Shown in pieces: positions 10,138-18,178 of a stretch of DNA of 22,572 nucleotides; position 1 is the stretch's first letter, and each line of letters begins with the position of its first letter. The notes beneath the pieces are model-generated. The model made no database searches. It was not told where the DNA came from and worked only from the letters and a program-made list of their open reading frames with translations. Both the position numbers and the translations under genes were made by a program. The DNA lies in assembly GCA_026419775.2 (NCBI GenBank), contig JAOPGA020000157.1, positions 1 to 22,572 of the forward strand, read 5' to 3'. The DNA is from Acrasis kona (Eukaryota; Heterolobosea; Eutetramitea; Acrasida; Acrasidae).

Positions 10138-11063
10138 TTAGTTCAAGCAGAACTCTGCATTGAGTTTGAAGAACAGTGTTGAATTTCGGATTAGAAGTGA
10201 ATCCTCAACACCGGGGCTACTCGCCCTTTCCTCGACTAAATACGCTGATTTAGTCAACGTTGTTAGGGTTTTGTTGGCAACCGACGTGTCTATAGATAAT
10301 GGTGCTTGTTTGGGCCTTCCTACAACCCTCTCCTTGTTGTCTAGAGGACGTAAATGTTGATGCCTTCTCCAATATACTCCACTTTAAAGTTTAGTAAGCT
10401 GTTTGTTGACTTTGAGATACCTACCATCTATTGCATAATCGATCGCCAGTGGGTCCTTTTCTCCAAAGAGGAGTATCAGACGTTGAACAATGTGAACAGC
10501 TTTTCTTCTCATCATCTGTACTATTTTTTGTCTCACAATCACTCGAAGGCTCGTCTTGTTGCACCCCACGAAGATCAAAGAGTAGAATCTCTGCCACCGC
10601 GACAGTTGAAAAGTCTTCTTCTTTTTTGAGAGGGGGTAGAGGCGAGTCTAAATCAGACGAAGATACTTCCTCCTCCGATTGCATGACGAGAGCATCAAGC
10701 AAAAAGGGCAAGTCCTTTTTTTTCGTCTTTTGAGGTTTCGATACTCTTACGCGATCAACTGTATGGTGTGGTCTATGTGCTTTATGTCTGAGCCAATACA
10801 AGCCACTGTCGGTTAGTGAGTACTAATGCGATCAGATCATCAACTTACCATCTATTGCAGAGCTTTGAACCGTTAGGACCTGTTCTCCATGATGGTGTCT
10901 TGGTAACTTGACAATTGGTGCAACAGATCTTTTCCCTTTCTATGGCTTGTTCAATCTTCTCGCTTCCAAGAGGAGTAGTCTGTACTGGTGTAAGTGATGA
11001 GGTGATATGAGAATTCCACCTGTGAACAAGGTGAAGTGGGTTCTGCATACTCATCACCGACAT
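10138..11063 (-). CDS. GATA-type transcription factor with two zinc fingers
   Basis: Exons 10849-11063, 10425-10805 and 10138-10381 are joined by two 43-nt introns (10806-10848 and 10382-10424), giving 279 residues. Finger 1 is C48-x2-C51-x17-C69-x2-C72, with TKTPSWRTGPNGSKLCNR, then CGLYWLRHKAHRP. Finger 2 is C175-x2-C178-x17-C196-x2-C199, with TSDTPLWRKGPTGDRLCNR, then CGVYWRRHQHLRP. Both are class IVa GATA fingers, predicted to bind (A/T)GATA(A/G). Each intron splits the same last-Cys codon in phase 2, so the finger exons arose by duplication of an intron-bearing unit. The linker (about 90 residues) is acidic and serine-rich and lacks the four-Cys region of fungal siderophore regulators such as Sre/Fep1, so iron regulation is not indicated. 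Start 11063 is an ATG with a second ATG close behind. Confidence 0.88.
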
Positions 11064-11331
11064 GTTGTTTGAATTTATTTCCGTTATTTGAAATTTGTGT
11101 ACAGTTCGTCAACAGAAATATCAAAGGCGGCATCAAAAATAGAAATTATCGATATAAATGCTACAGTCAACTTCAAACGACTTTACTGAACATTACCCCC
11201 AAGGGCTCATTTGAATAAAAAAAGGTATTTTCGAGTAATGACATCATGTCACATTTTTAATTCAACACAGGAGCATTAAGAATTTGGTGAATGAATCACA
11301 ATAATCTCCATATGCATATGAGAACAGTGTG

Positions 11332-11337
11332 TTTATT
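11332..11337 (-). terminator. AATAAA poly(A) signal overlapping the GH16 stop codon
   Basis: On the minus strand the final codons read CAA TAA A, so the hexamer contains the stop codon. This implies a 3' UTR of only about 10-25 nt. Confidence 0.5.
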
Positions 11338-12049
11338 GGTAAATCCGTACATAGTCAATCTCCATGGTTTGAGGAAAGACCGCATCATCAATCCCTTGGG
11401 CACCTCCCCATGCACCACCCACTGCAATATTTAAAATAAGGTGGAACGGATGATCGAACGGCCACGATTCCCAACTTCGTTCATCATTGACCACTTCAAA
11501 ATTAAATTTTCCATCAATAAATGTTTTGATTTTATCAAGCTTCCACTCTAGCGAATACACATGAAGTTCTTCATCTGGTCGGTGCACTAGCGTGGAATTA
11601 GCCTTTTGGTTGTTTTTCATGTGCGAGTAGCCCTCACAATGAATTGCAGAGTGAACCCTGCCGTGATCGAATCCTACATGTTCCATAATGTCAATTTCAC
11701 CGCTGTTGGGCCATATTCCATAAGTGTTGGTGGTTGGGAGCATCCAAATAGCAGGCCAAGTGCCACGACCTCTTGGTATCTTAGCCCTAACCTCGACTCT
11801 ACAATATTTCCAATCACCTTTATGTTTTGTCACCAGTCTGGCGGAAGAAAATAGGCAATTGTTAATAACCTCCTTTCTACAGGTAATAATTAATTTGCCA
11901 TTCTCAACACGAGCATTATCCAATCTGCTATCTGTATAAAACTGACTCTCATTATTGCCCCAACCATGTCCACCCACATCATAACTCCACTTGTTTGGGT
12001 CTGGTAGTCCATTGTATTCAAACTCATCACTCCACACTAGTCTGTTCAT
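11333..12049 (-). CDS. GH16 endo-beta-1,3-glucanase (laminarinase-like)
   Basis: An intronless 238-codon frame covers one GH16 catalytic domain. The N-terminus is LVWSDEFEYNGLPDPNKWSYD, and GHGWGNNESQFYTD is typical of laminarinases. The catalytic motif is E118-I-D120-I-M-E123 (GEIDIMEHVG), with E118 as nucleophile and E123 as acid/base by family knowledge. WPAIWMLP and the closing TMEIDYVRIYQ are also conserved. No signal peptide or carbohydrate-binding module is present, so it is cytosolic, non-classically secreted, or missing a 5' exon. It is the only large intact gene here without an intron, which, with its bacterial-like compact form, suggests possible transfer. The TAA stop lies inside an AATAAA (minus strand, 11332-11337). 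Confidence 0.9.
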   Translation of the reverse strand: MNRLVWSDEFEYNGLPDPNKWSYDVGGHGWGNNESQFYTDSRLDNARVENGKLIITCRKEVINNCLFSSARLVTKHKGDWKYCRVEVRAKIPRGRGTWPAIWMLPTTNTYGIWPNSGEIDIMEHVGFDHGRVHSAIHCEGYSHMKNNQKANSTLVHRPDEELHVYSLEWKLDKIKTFIDGKFNFEVVNDERSWESWPFDHPFHLILNIAVGGAWGGAQGIDDAVFPQTMEIDYVRIYQ

Positions 12050-12868
12050 TTCGCATGAATGATTTTATTATTTGCTGTTTTAGATGCAATGATCAAACAT
12101 CATCGGGCTTATTATTTGTAAGATCTGTTGAGGAATCGTTGAGGAACCAGATCAGTCTCCAAAACGAATTTGGAAGGCGTGCGTCAATCGACGCACACTA
12201 ACCATTCCCAATCCATCAAGAATTATCAAATGGTCACTGTTACGTAAGATGTTTTATTGATTCTGCAAATTCGCAGTATTTGGACTAGTCGAAGCAAGAT
12301 TTATATATGCACTTCCCACTTGTGACAGTCAAAGTAGTGCGCACAATACTCTTTGTTACCACACCATCTCTCTTTATGTAAATATATATATCTCTTAGAC
12401 TGCCATCTGGGTATTGGTGCCCAAAATTTATTTTGGTTTCAATCTACTCTTTATATACTGCCGTGATGGTGTGTGAAGTTTCAATCAATTTTATATTACC
12501 AATACGTCACTCTACAGGCGCTCAAAGGGATATAACAAAATATATGTAACACACTGCACAGTTCCCTCATTTCTCCTTCATCCGCTTGTATGTGTGCTTC
12601 ATATGATTCTTCTGTCTGGGACAAAGTGCATTTAAATAACAGATGGATCTGATTGCGGTCTGACAGATCTGTATCGGGATAGTTATAGTTTGGAAGCGAT
12701 AATGATAGTTAGAAACAATCCCAATCTATACTCTTATTCTTTCTTTTTTATTCATTACATCTATATTTCTATTCAACTCTATTGTTTTGTTCTTCATAAT
12801 TTGATTCAAGATGTAAAAACATTAGAGAGGGACTGCTAACTGCAATTGCTTGGTGGCAGCTTGTTATT
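12050..12868. other. Long intergenic region upstream of the GH16 gene
   Basis: No gene found in about 820 bp. A perfect 7-bp stem with a 4-nt loop (GTGCGTC-AATC-GACGCAC) lies at 12179-12196, about 130 bp upstream of the GH16 ATG. Near 12130 a short direct repeat, GTTGAGGAA, is present. AT-rich runs follow. Promoter function is possible but not shown. Confidence 0.4.
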
Positions 12869-13455
12869 CTATTCACTTCCCTTTTTTCTGCACGTCCAAG
12901 AATCCAAATTGGTCGTCAAGATGGTGCAAGTCTTCCAAGGTTGGGATAATGATGTTGTTCTATTGGACAAATTTTGAAGAGTGGCTTTTGCTTTTGTTGG
13001 ATCTCTATACACCTTGATAGGACCGGCTGGTTTGAAGATGGTAGTCGACGGAAAATCTTCTACTTGGTGCACAAATCGATGGTTGTGTAATTGAACAATC
13101 ATACAGGAGAGATCTGCTTGCTGTTGTTTGTTGGCCAAACACATCTCCATGCGTTTCACGACCTCGTTATAAGAAGCAGTACCGTTAATACTCCTCCGCG
13201 TGTGGTACCCACTGTCTTCCTCCCAATCAAACAATGAATTATTCGCTCCTTCAAAATAAAACATCGCTTTCTCCCAAGGATCCAAAAATCTAGTTTATGC
13301 AACACATGGCCATGGCATGGATTCGGAGCACACCAGCGCATTAGAGATTTGCCTTGTAGTTCATGTAATAATTCCATCAGGTCTTTCCTTCCCAAAACGT
13401 ATTCATCATATCTCTGCAAAGTGGCACCTGTTGAGTAAGATGTGTATGACAGCAC
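12869..13455 (-). pseudogene. Decayed thioredoxin/PDI-like gene
   Basis: Two overlapping minus-strand frames (13156-13455 and 12869-13285) together resemble one thioredoxin-fold domain. The first has MRWCAPNPCHGHVLHKL at the place of the PDI active site (usually APWCGHC); only one Cys of a CxxC remains, as CHGH. The second continues with PWEKAMFYFEGAN and has VEDFPSTTIFKPAGPIKVY, matching the cis-Pro strand and C-terminal strand of thioredoxins (FPT-x-x-x-F-x-x-G). The frame changes between the two parts and again near 12960, where a third frame gives a better ending (LHHLDDQFGFLDVQKKGK). No 36-46 nt intron explains these shifts, so this is probably a pseudogene, or draft-sequence errors. A normal redox role is unlikely given the altered site. 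Confidence 0.45.
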
Positions 13456-13765
13456 GGGTAGCTACTTGTCATTGGGTATTGTCGGATGTTGATTGATGAA
13501 TCAAAATTTCGGTTTTGATTGATTCTTCAATAATTGAGTGGTGCTTAATCATCAACTAGGCAAGTAACATCTTGATTGTCTGTGGTTAGATTAACCGGTT
13601 TTTCAAAGACTTACTTTAAAGATTATTGTTTGTACAAAAAATTGCATGGATCATTCTATATTAGTAATGTCTATTGAAAAGATGCATCCCTTTGTCCATA
13701 TTTTGTCATGTTCTAAAGGATGAATAAAAAATAGGATCTCGGAGGAATCTTTCTATCCGCCCGAG
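13456..13765. other. Intergenic region
   Basis: No gene seen. It contains an inverted motif near 13500-13540 (AATCAAAA ... TTTTGATT) and AT-rich sequence leading to the TATA box of the next gene. Confidence 0.35.
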
Positions 13766-13772
13766 TATAAAA
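13766..13772 (+). promoter_or_regulatory. TATA box of the small gene at 13816
   Basis: TATAAAA lies 44 bp upstream of the ATG, a good distance for a eukaryotic core promoter with a short leader. This is one of the few clear TATA boxes in the window. Confidence 0.5.
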
Positions 13773-13815
13773 CGGAGGTAAGGATTACCTGATCTTCACC
13801 ACAACAATTTAAATA

Positions 13816-14046
13816 ATGAACACATACTATTACGATATTAGCATAGACGAAGATGTTGAGAACAATTATGAGGAGGACCGCGTACCAGATATCCTCAATC
13901 CATACCTGGACATCCCATCACAGACAATCACAGAGAAGTCAGATGCGATATGCTATAACACATACACCATCACCGGAAAAACAAGGGCGTTAAAGAAGAG
14001 TTGCTCCATCAAGAAAAAGCCAACTTTATTCGTTTCAACACAATGA
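13816..14046 (+). CDS. Small protein of unknown function, acidic N-terminus and basic C-terminus
   Basis: A 76-codon ATG frame is preceded by a TATA box at a suitable distance. The first 40 residues are Asp/Glu/Tyr-rich (MNTYYYDISIDEDVENNYEE) and the last 25 are Lys-rich (RALKKSCSIKKKP). There is no signal peptide, membrane segment or recognised motif. It ends 79 bp before the left inverted repeat of the CRN cassette segment. No splice donor in a phase fitting cassette A was found near its end, so it does not look like an upstream exon of that cassette. Confidence 0.4.
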   Translation: MNTYYYDISIDEDVENNYEEDRVPDILNPYLDIPSQTITEKSDAICYNTYTITGKTRALKKSCSIKKKPTLFVSTQ

Positions 14047-14125
14047 ATGTATTTGAAAATGGAGAAACCAACGTAGTATAATGGCTAAAGATTGTGTTAT
14101 CGAGAACTGGTACGATAATAAAATT

Positions 14126-14179
14126 GAATTTTAAAAACAATCTCAACATGTTATTGCAGTGGGTGGTGGAGCGAGTAAG
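14126..14179 (+). repeat. Left inverted repeat (54 bp) containing a CRN splice acceptor
   Basis: This arm matches the reverse complement of 14866-14919 at 50 of 54 positions. It carries the 3' part of the CRN intron (CTCAACATGTTATTGCAG) and the first bases of the following exon (TGGGTGGTGGAGCGA). The two arms bound a 794-bp segment. Confidence 0.9.
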
Positions 14180-14435
14180 AGATATGATCTTGAAACTATC
14201 GATGCAGATGTACTATTCAATTTATTGAAAGAAAATAACAAACTCCAAGATGTTGCAACAAAACTCAATGACCTAGGGGTTGATGGGGAAATGTTTGTTG
14301 ATATGGTTGACTCCATTTCCCGTTGTAACAAAGCCTTATTCTCCAACAATTTAAAATATTGCTCCAAAGGTCGTGCAGAACAATACAATCATCGTATTAT
14401 AACACCAGAGTGGTTGACAGCCATTGATTGCAGTA
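14160..14435 (+). pseudogene. Partial CRN C-terminal cassette A (SAM-like)
   Basis: Directly after a splice acceptor equivalent to that of the last exon of the CRN-type gene at 4458-7023, an exon begins in the same phase (TG GGT GGT GGA...). It encodes a helical, SAM-like segment (DLETIDADVLFNLLKENN, then KLNDLGVDGEMFVDMVDS). No CRN ATPase or nuclease part lies upstream, and at its distal end it runs into the shared 3' block of cassette B in opposite orientation. It looks like a broken, silent partial copy, of similar sequence class to its relatives but with a different module sequence. Confidence 0.6.
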
Positions 14436-14523
14436 AACGTTGTTGGTTTATTCTGGTAGCTTTCTACCAAATTTCTGCAAAAAGAAATGTTCTACTTCCC
14501 AAATATCTCCTCCGGCGAAGTTA
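14433..14523 (-). repeat. Second copy of the CRN 3' block (hairpin plus AATAAA)
   Basis: Reverse complement of 7021-7111 at about 88 of 91 positions, with the hairpin and AATAAA both intact. It follows the end of cassette B, so it is that cassette's 3' UTR. It ends exactly at the junction with cassette A. Confidence 0.85.
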
Positions 14524-14545
14524 CAATACCTAAGATCTGCCTTGC

Positions 14546-14885
14546 TCACATCAAGACAAGATCACCAACATATTTTTGCGCTCTAATTGCCTCCACCAAT
14601 TCTCCGTCTAATTCGTGTAGGGTCAAATATTCGCTCAAAGCGTCTATTTTCTCCGCTTTAGTATCAAGTCCATCTGATAAATTCATCATGCCCTCATATG
14701 CTTCCTTCTGGTCTTGAGTCTGTTGCTCCTGACGACCCGCACTCTGAGATCCACCACCCACTACAATAACATGTTGAGTACTTTTGTGTGCTGTGTGACT
14801 TACATTGCTTTTGTAGATGTAGTTGCTGTTGCAACGATTGATTCTCCCTCTTCAACGTCACTTGTCTCATTCGCTCCACCACCCA
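14546..14885 (-). pseudogene. Partial CRN C-terminal cassette B (coiled-coil exon + Q-rich/helical last exon)
   Basis: On the minus strand, an exon (14804-14885) follows a CRN-type acceptor and encodes a coiled-coil-like stretch (LKRENQSLQQQLHLQKQ). A 43-nt intron (14761-14803) is nearly the same as the last intron of the gene at 4458-7023. A last exon (14546-14760) follows, with a Q-rich linker (SAGRQEQQTQDQKEAYE) equivalent to SAGSQEQQTQEQK in that gene, then a helical module (KIDALSEYLTLHELDGEL). The ATPase and nuclease parts are absent. It is a broken or truncated relative, possibly silent. The preserved splice sites and 3' block suggest little decay in the boundaries. Confidence 0.65.
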
Positions 14886-14919
14886 CTACAATAACATGTT
14901 GAGATTGCTTTTAAAATTC
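14866..14919 (-). repeat. Right inverted repeat (54 bp) containing a CRN splice acceptor
   Basis: Partner of 14126-14179 (50 of 54 identical in inverted orientation). It supplies the acceptor of cassette B (TTATTGTAG, then TGGGTGGTGG). Confidence 0.9.
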
Positions 14920-15242
14920 CACCGATAATGAAGTCTATATGTGACCCTAACAATTCAGATTATTTATTACTGATTAACAAGAACCCTTTTATACTGCTGT
15001 ACCGGTTCGCATCAGGTTATACCTGTTGGTGCAGTACTAGTTATGGCTTGTACCCATTGGACGTGATGTGTTATATTGTAATGTAATTACAACAATTATA
15101 GAAACTGTATTTAAAGTTGCAAGAAAAGGAAGGGTCTTGTTGTGGCTCCAAAAGATTACTCAACAAAACAAATACTAATTTTTCGTATTTCCTGCTTCTT
15201 GCTTTCATCAAATTCCACATTCGAGTATTACAAAAAACTTTA
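14920..15242. other. Intergenic region upstream of the four-helix membrane protein gene
   Basis: No gene seen. A minus-strand TATAAAA near 14988-14994 could be a weak promoter for cassette B, but there is no matching ATG exon between it and the inverted repeat. Confidence 0.3.
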
Positions 15243-15884
15243 ATGAAGAAGGAAGAAGTTCCGGCATTTTCCTCTGCTTCGTGAGTATTCGATGAGTTAT
15301 ATTCTTATCAAGCTAGGATAATTTCTCTTTCATACAATATACCAATAACCATTGCGACTGTTGGGTTTGGGGTTGGTTCTGTTTTTATTAGTGACCAATT
15401 GTCATATATAACAGAAAAAAATGCCTTGTGTGATGTGGAACTTATGAAGCCATTTGCCTACGCCACTGCGACTTTTGATTTATTAATGGGATGCCTCTGT
15501 TGTGTAGGATTAACATACGGACTGGCATCAGATTTAGAAACTTTGGAGTATGTATGTTTAAGAGTAATACATTTTATTAGAGCGCTATATATGGTTCCAG
15601 TCTTATCAGTTATGATAGCATGGACAGTTATATTCTTTAAAAGTGATTGCGTAAGCATTTTTACTCAACATCAATAATTACCATGTGTTCAGTCAATGTA
15701 TGGTGATTTGAATCTTGATATCAAAGTCTACTTCATTTGTTACTGGATTTTCTTTGGACTCAGTGCTATATCTTCTTTCATCGGCTATAGTTTCGCTAAA
15801 GGATCGACCACAATCCATCTAAAAAGTAAGAGCCGCACACAACTACAAACAGATGCAACATTAAATGTCGACCATAACCTGTAG
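15243..15884 (+). CDS. Four-helix integral membrane protein, unknown
   Basis: Exons 15243-15280, 15317-15650 and 15693-15884 are joined by introns of 36 and 42 nt in phases 2 and 0, giving 187 residues. Four hydrophobic segments are visible: IPITIATVGFGVGSVFI, FDLLMGCLCCVGLTYGL, MVPVLSVMIAWTVIFF and VYFICYWIFFGLSAISSFIGY. A short polar N-terminus (MKKEEVPAFSSAS) and a polar C-terminal tail (KSKSRTQLQTDATLNVDHNL) bound them. Spacing is tetraspan-like, but the CCG motif and large second loop of tetraspanins are not evident, so no family is assigned. AATAAA lies at 15890-15895, 5 nt after the TAG. It is 40 bp upstream of the dynamitin gene on the same strand. Confidence 0.62.
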
Positions 15885-15924
15885 AATTCAATAAAAATTG
15901 TTTTACAATCAACTATCTTACAAC

Positions 15925-17188
15925 ATGACGAGCAAAGAGGGGAGCCAAAAAAACTTTCCTCTCTTCACTCCAACAGTAACTATCCTTAATTAATTTCTTT
16001 TAAAAAAATCAGGAAAGTAGAAGCGAAATAGATGTGTTTGAGTACGTTCCAGAAACTGATAATGATGCGGATGAGTCTGATTCAGAGACAGAGTTACGTT
16101 CGAGATATACTCTGGACAGGATAATGCAAACAGCAATAGATACAAAACCAGTAGACCTCGTCAACTCATTTGATTATTTTGACAAAACCACATCAGCTTT
16201 TAACGAGAAAAAGAACAAAAAATGTATGATGCTTGCTTTATTTTATTTTATTTTTCTAGTTATACAATATTACCATGACAACAATGAAAAACAAAGTCCT
16301 CTTTTGCGCTTCAAACACTTGAAATTTCAAGTTGAGAGTTTTGTAGATGAAATGAACAAACTAAGTATTGAAGTCGATAGTAGCGACAGCTTTATCATGA
16401 AGGGAATCCAAAATTTAGATGTTGACGATTTGAAGGACAATCTATTGAACTTAGAAGCTAATGAAAAGCTTAAGCTATTTCTTGATGAAAGCTACGCTCT
16501 ATCTACTGCAGTCTCTCAGCAACATGAGCTGTCTTTAAAGTTGTCCTCTGAGTTATCTCATGTCGAGGATGCAGAATCTCTCCAAACATCTGCACCTCGC
16601 CATAATAAGCCTCTTGATGATAGTCAAGACCAATCAAAGCTGAAATCTATAGAGCTAGAAAAGAGAATAGCTAGTTTGGAGAAGCTAGTTGGAGTAAATA
16701 GTTCCCCCCAGTCAACCATAGAAAATTTAGAGAATGTCGTGGTCAAGCTTGAGAAGAGGCTTTCTTTAATCGACCCACAAATGTTGGATTCCCTCAACAG
16801 CAGGATAAAGACCATAAATAGCGAGTTGGATAGTATAAGCATCAAAAAAAGCACTTTGATTAATACGAATGTGAACTCTGATCGTGTGGATAAATTGTAC
16901 GAAAAAGTACAGAAGTGGGATGGAATGGCCAACCAAGTTCCGATGATTGTGGGAAGATTGAAGTCGTTGAAAAATGTTCATGATGATGCAGTTTACTTTA
17001 TGGACACACTTAAAAACTTGAAACAGCAGCAAGGAGACGTCAAAGAACTACTAAACTCACAAGAAGACCTTTTGAAGCAGGTAGAGCAAAGTCATGTGGT
17101 CAACATGAAGACCGTTCAGGATAACATAATACATTTGGATCAAAGAATGAACAAACTTTGTGAAAAAATAAAATTATTGAAAATTTGA
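15925..17188 (+). CDS. Dynamitin (dynactin subunit 2, p50)
   Basis: Exons 15925-15975, 16013-16223 and 16260-17188 are joined by introns of 37 and 36 nt, giving 396 residues. The N-terminus has the acidic dynamitin pattern (SEIDVFEYVPETDNDADESD), followed by a middle segment (SPLLRFKHLKFQVESFVDEM) matching the SPLxRYxxLxxEVxEL region. The long C-terminal coiled coil has ELEKRIASLEKLVG, LIDPQMLDSLNSRIK, KLYEKVQKWDGMANQVP and a final LDQRMNKLCEKIK, the expected order in dynamitin. Known role: shoulder subunit of dynactin, the dynein cofactor on microtubules. The second intron is a multiple of three with no in-frame stop. Its stop is 6 bp from the stop of the convergent Rab18 gene. Confidence 0.85.
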
Positions 17189-17190
17189 TA

Positions 17191-17196
17191 TTTATT
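17191..17196 (-). terminator. AATAAA poly(A) signal overlapping the Rab18 stop codon
   Basis: The minus strand reads TGT TAATAAA, so the signal overlaps the stop. The Rab18 transcript would therefore end inside the last exon of dynamitin on the other strand. Confidence 0.5.
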
Positions 17197-17913
17197 AACA
17201 GCAAAGTCCTGAAGACTCTTTTTCTTCCTCTTCTTCTCCTTGTAAGCTAACTGCGTTTTCTGAATCTCCTAGACGGACGGGTGCAGAATTATCAAGAAGA
17301 CTATCCGTCTCTAGAATTTTTCTGGCAATCTCTTCGAAAGTTTGTTCTACACCAACTCTGGTCTTTGCACTGCATTCAATGAATACCATGTTGTGATCTC
17401 TGGCGAACTTTTCTCCCATCTGTTTGGTGACCTGACGCTGATCGGCCAAATCAATTTTGTTTCCAACTAGAAGCTTGATGTGATCCTCATAAGTGGCATA
17501 TGAGTCAACCTCTTTAATCCAATTGTTTAAATTGAGGAATGACTCCTTGTTAGTAACGTCATATACCATAATCACCCCTTGCGCTCCCCTATAATATGAA
17601 GATGTCAAGGTTCTAAACCGCTCCTATATAACTTTAGAAAATAAATTAAACTGTTTTCTTACTTGTCCTGCTGTGTCCCAAATTGTTAGTTTAACTCTTT
17701 TTTGAAAAACGTTCAAGTATTTGACTTTGAAATCAACTCCAATGGTTGTTCCAATGTCTTCATCAAACGCATCGTCCGTAAACTGTATAAGGATTGAACT
17801 TTTACCTTCAATTTTAATGATTCTTAACATGATTGATACTTACCTACTGCTGAATCTCCAATAAGAAGCAACTTCAGTATGTGGTCATATGATTCTGTTC
17901 CACTCTTGGTCAT
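17195..17913 (-). CDS. Rab18-like small GTPase
   Basis: Exons 17844-17913, 17663-17805 and 17195-17623 are joined by introns of 38 and 39 nt, giving 213 residues. All nucleotide-binding motifs are present: GDSAVGKSS (G1, interrupted by intron 1), [10 protein letters not shown] (switch I), WDTAGQ-ERF (G3, interrupted by intron 2), GNKIDL (G4) and ECSAK (G5). [19 protein letters not shown] and [17 protein letters not shown] are closest to Rab18. It ends in Cys-Cys for geranylgeranylation. Known role of Rab18: ER and lipid-droplet membrane organisation. An AATAAA (minus strand, 17191-17196) overlaps the stop codon. Confidence 0.9.
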
Positions 17914-18018
17914 ATTAACAAATGAGTCGATTACAAACAAAAGTACCGGTAAGTTAGTGTAAAATTAGATTACGAGAAAATCAATTAAAACATAAGTTGA
18001 CTAGACACTTCTTTTTCT

Positions 18019-18178
18019 GATACAAGCAGCAGCGCTGCAAACGGCAGCCATAACACTCACAAAACACCTCATCCCCCAACGAAGCGTTTAAGGTTAGAAA
18101 AAGTATGATACCAGGGCACAACAAATTCCATCCTGATAATTTGTTCTCTCGCATCGCTCGTACCTTCCGTGTTAATGA
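18019..18178 (+). mobile_element. Recombined mini-copy of the DUF7869-type transposon, inverted
   Basis: 18019-18104 matches the reverse complement of 20586-20674 (the start of the transposase gene, reading AANGSHNTHKTP) with a few substitutions and a 3-nt indel. 18105-18178 matches the reverse complement of 18963-19036 exactly over 74 bp. The two parts are joined directly, skipping about 1.55 kb of the larger copy, in the same order. This is an internal-deletion derivative lying inverted next to the 3' end of the larger copy. Confidence 0.85.

Noticed and set aside
10425-10805. Siderophore regulator (Sre/Fep1/Urbs1) identity for the GATA factor
   Set aside because: The inter-finger region has a single Cys, not the conserved four-Cys cluster of that group.
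14062-14115. tRNA-like stretch (TAGTATAATGGCTAAA resembles a D-arm)
   Set aside because: No matching acceptor stem, anticodon arm or T-arm (GGTTCGA) follows, so a tRNA gene is not supported.
14062-14159. Short upstream exon (ATG at 14081) feeding cassette A
   Set aside because: The only nearby donor (GTACGA at 14110) leaves the wrong phase for the cassette frame and the exon would encode just ten residues.
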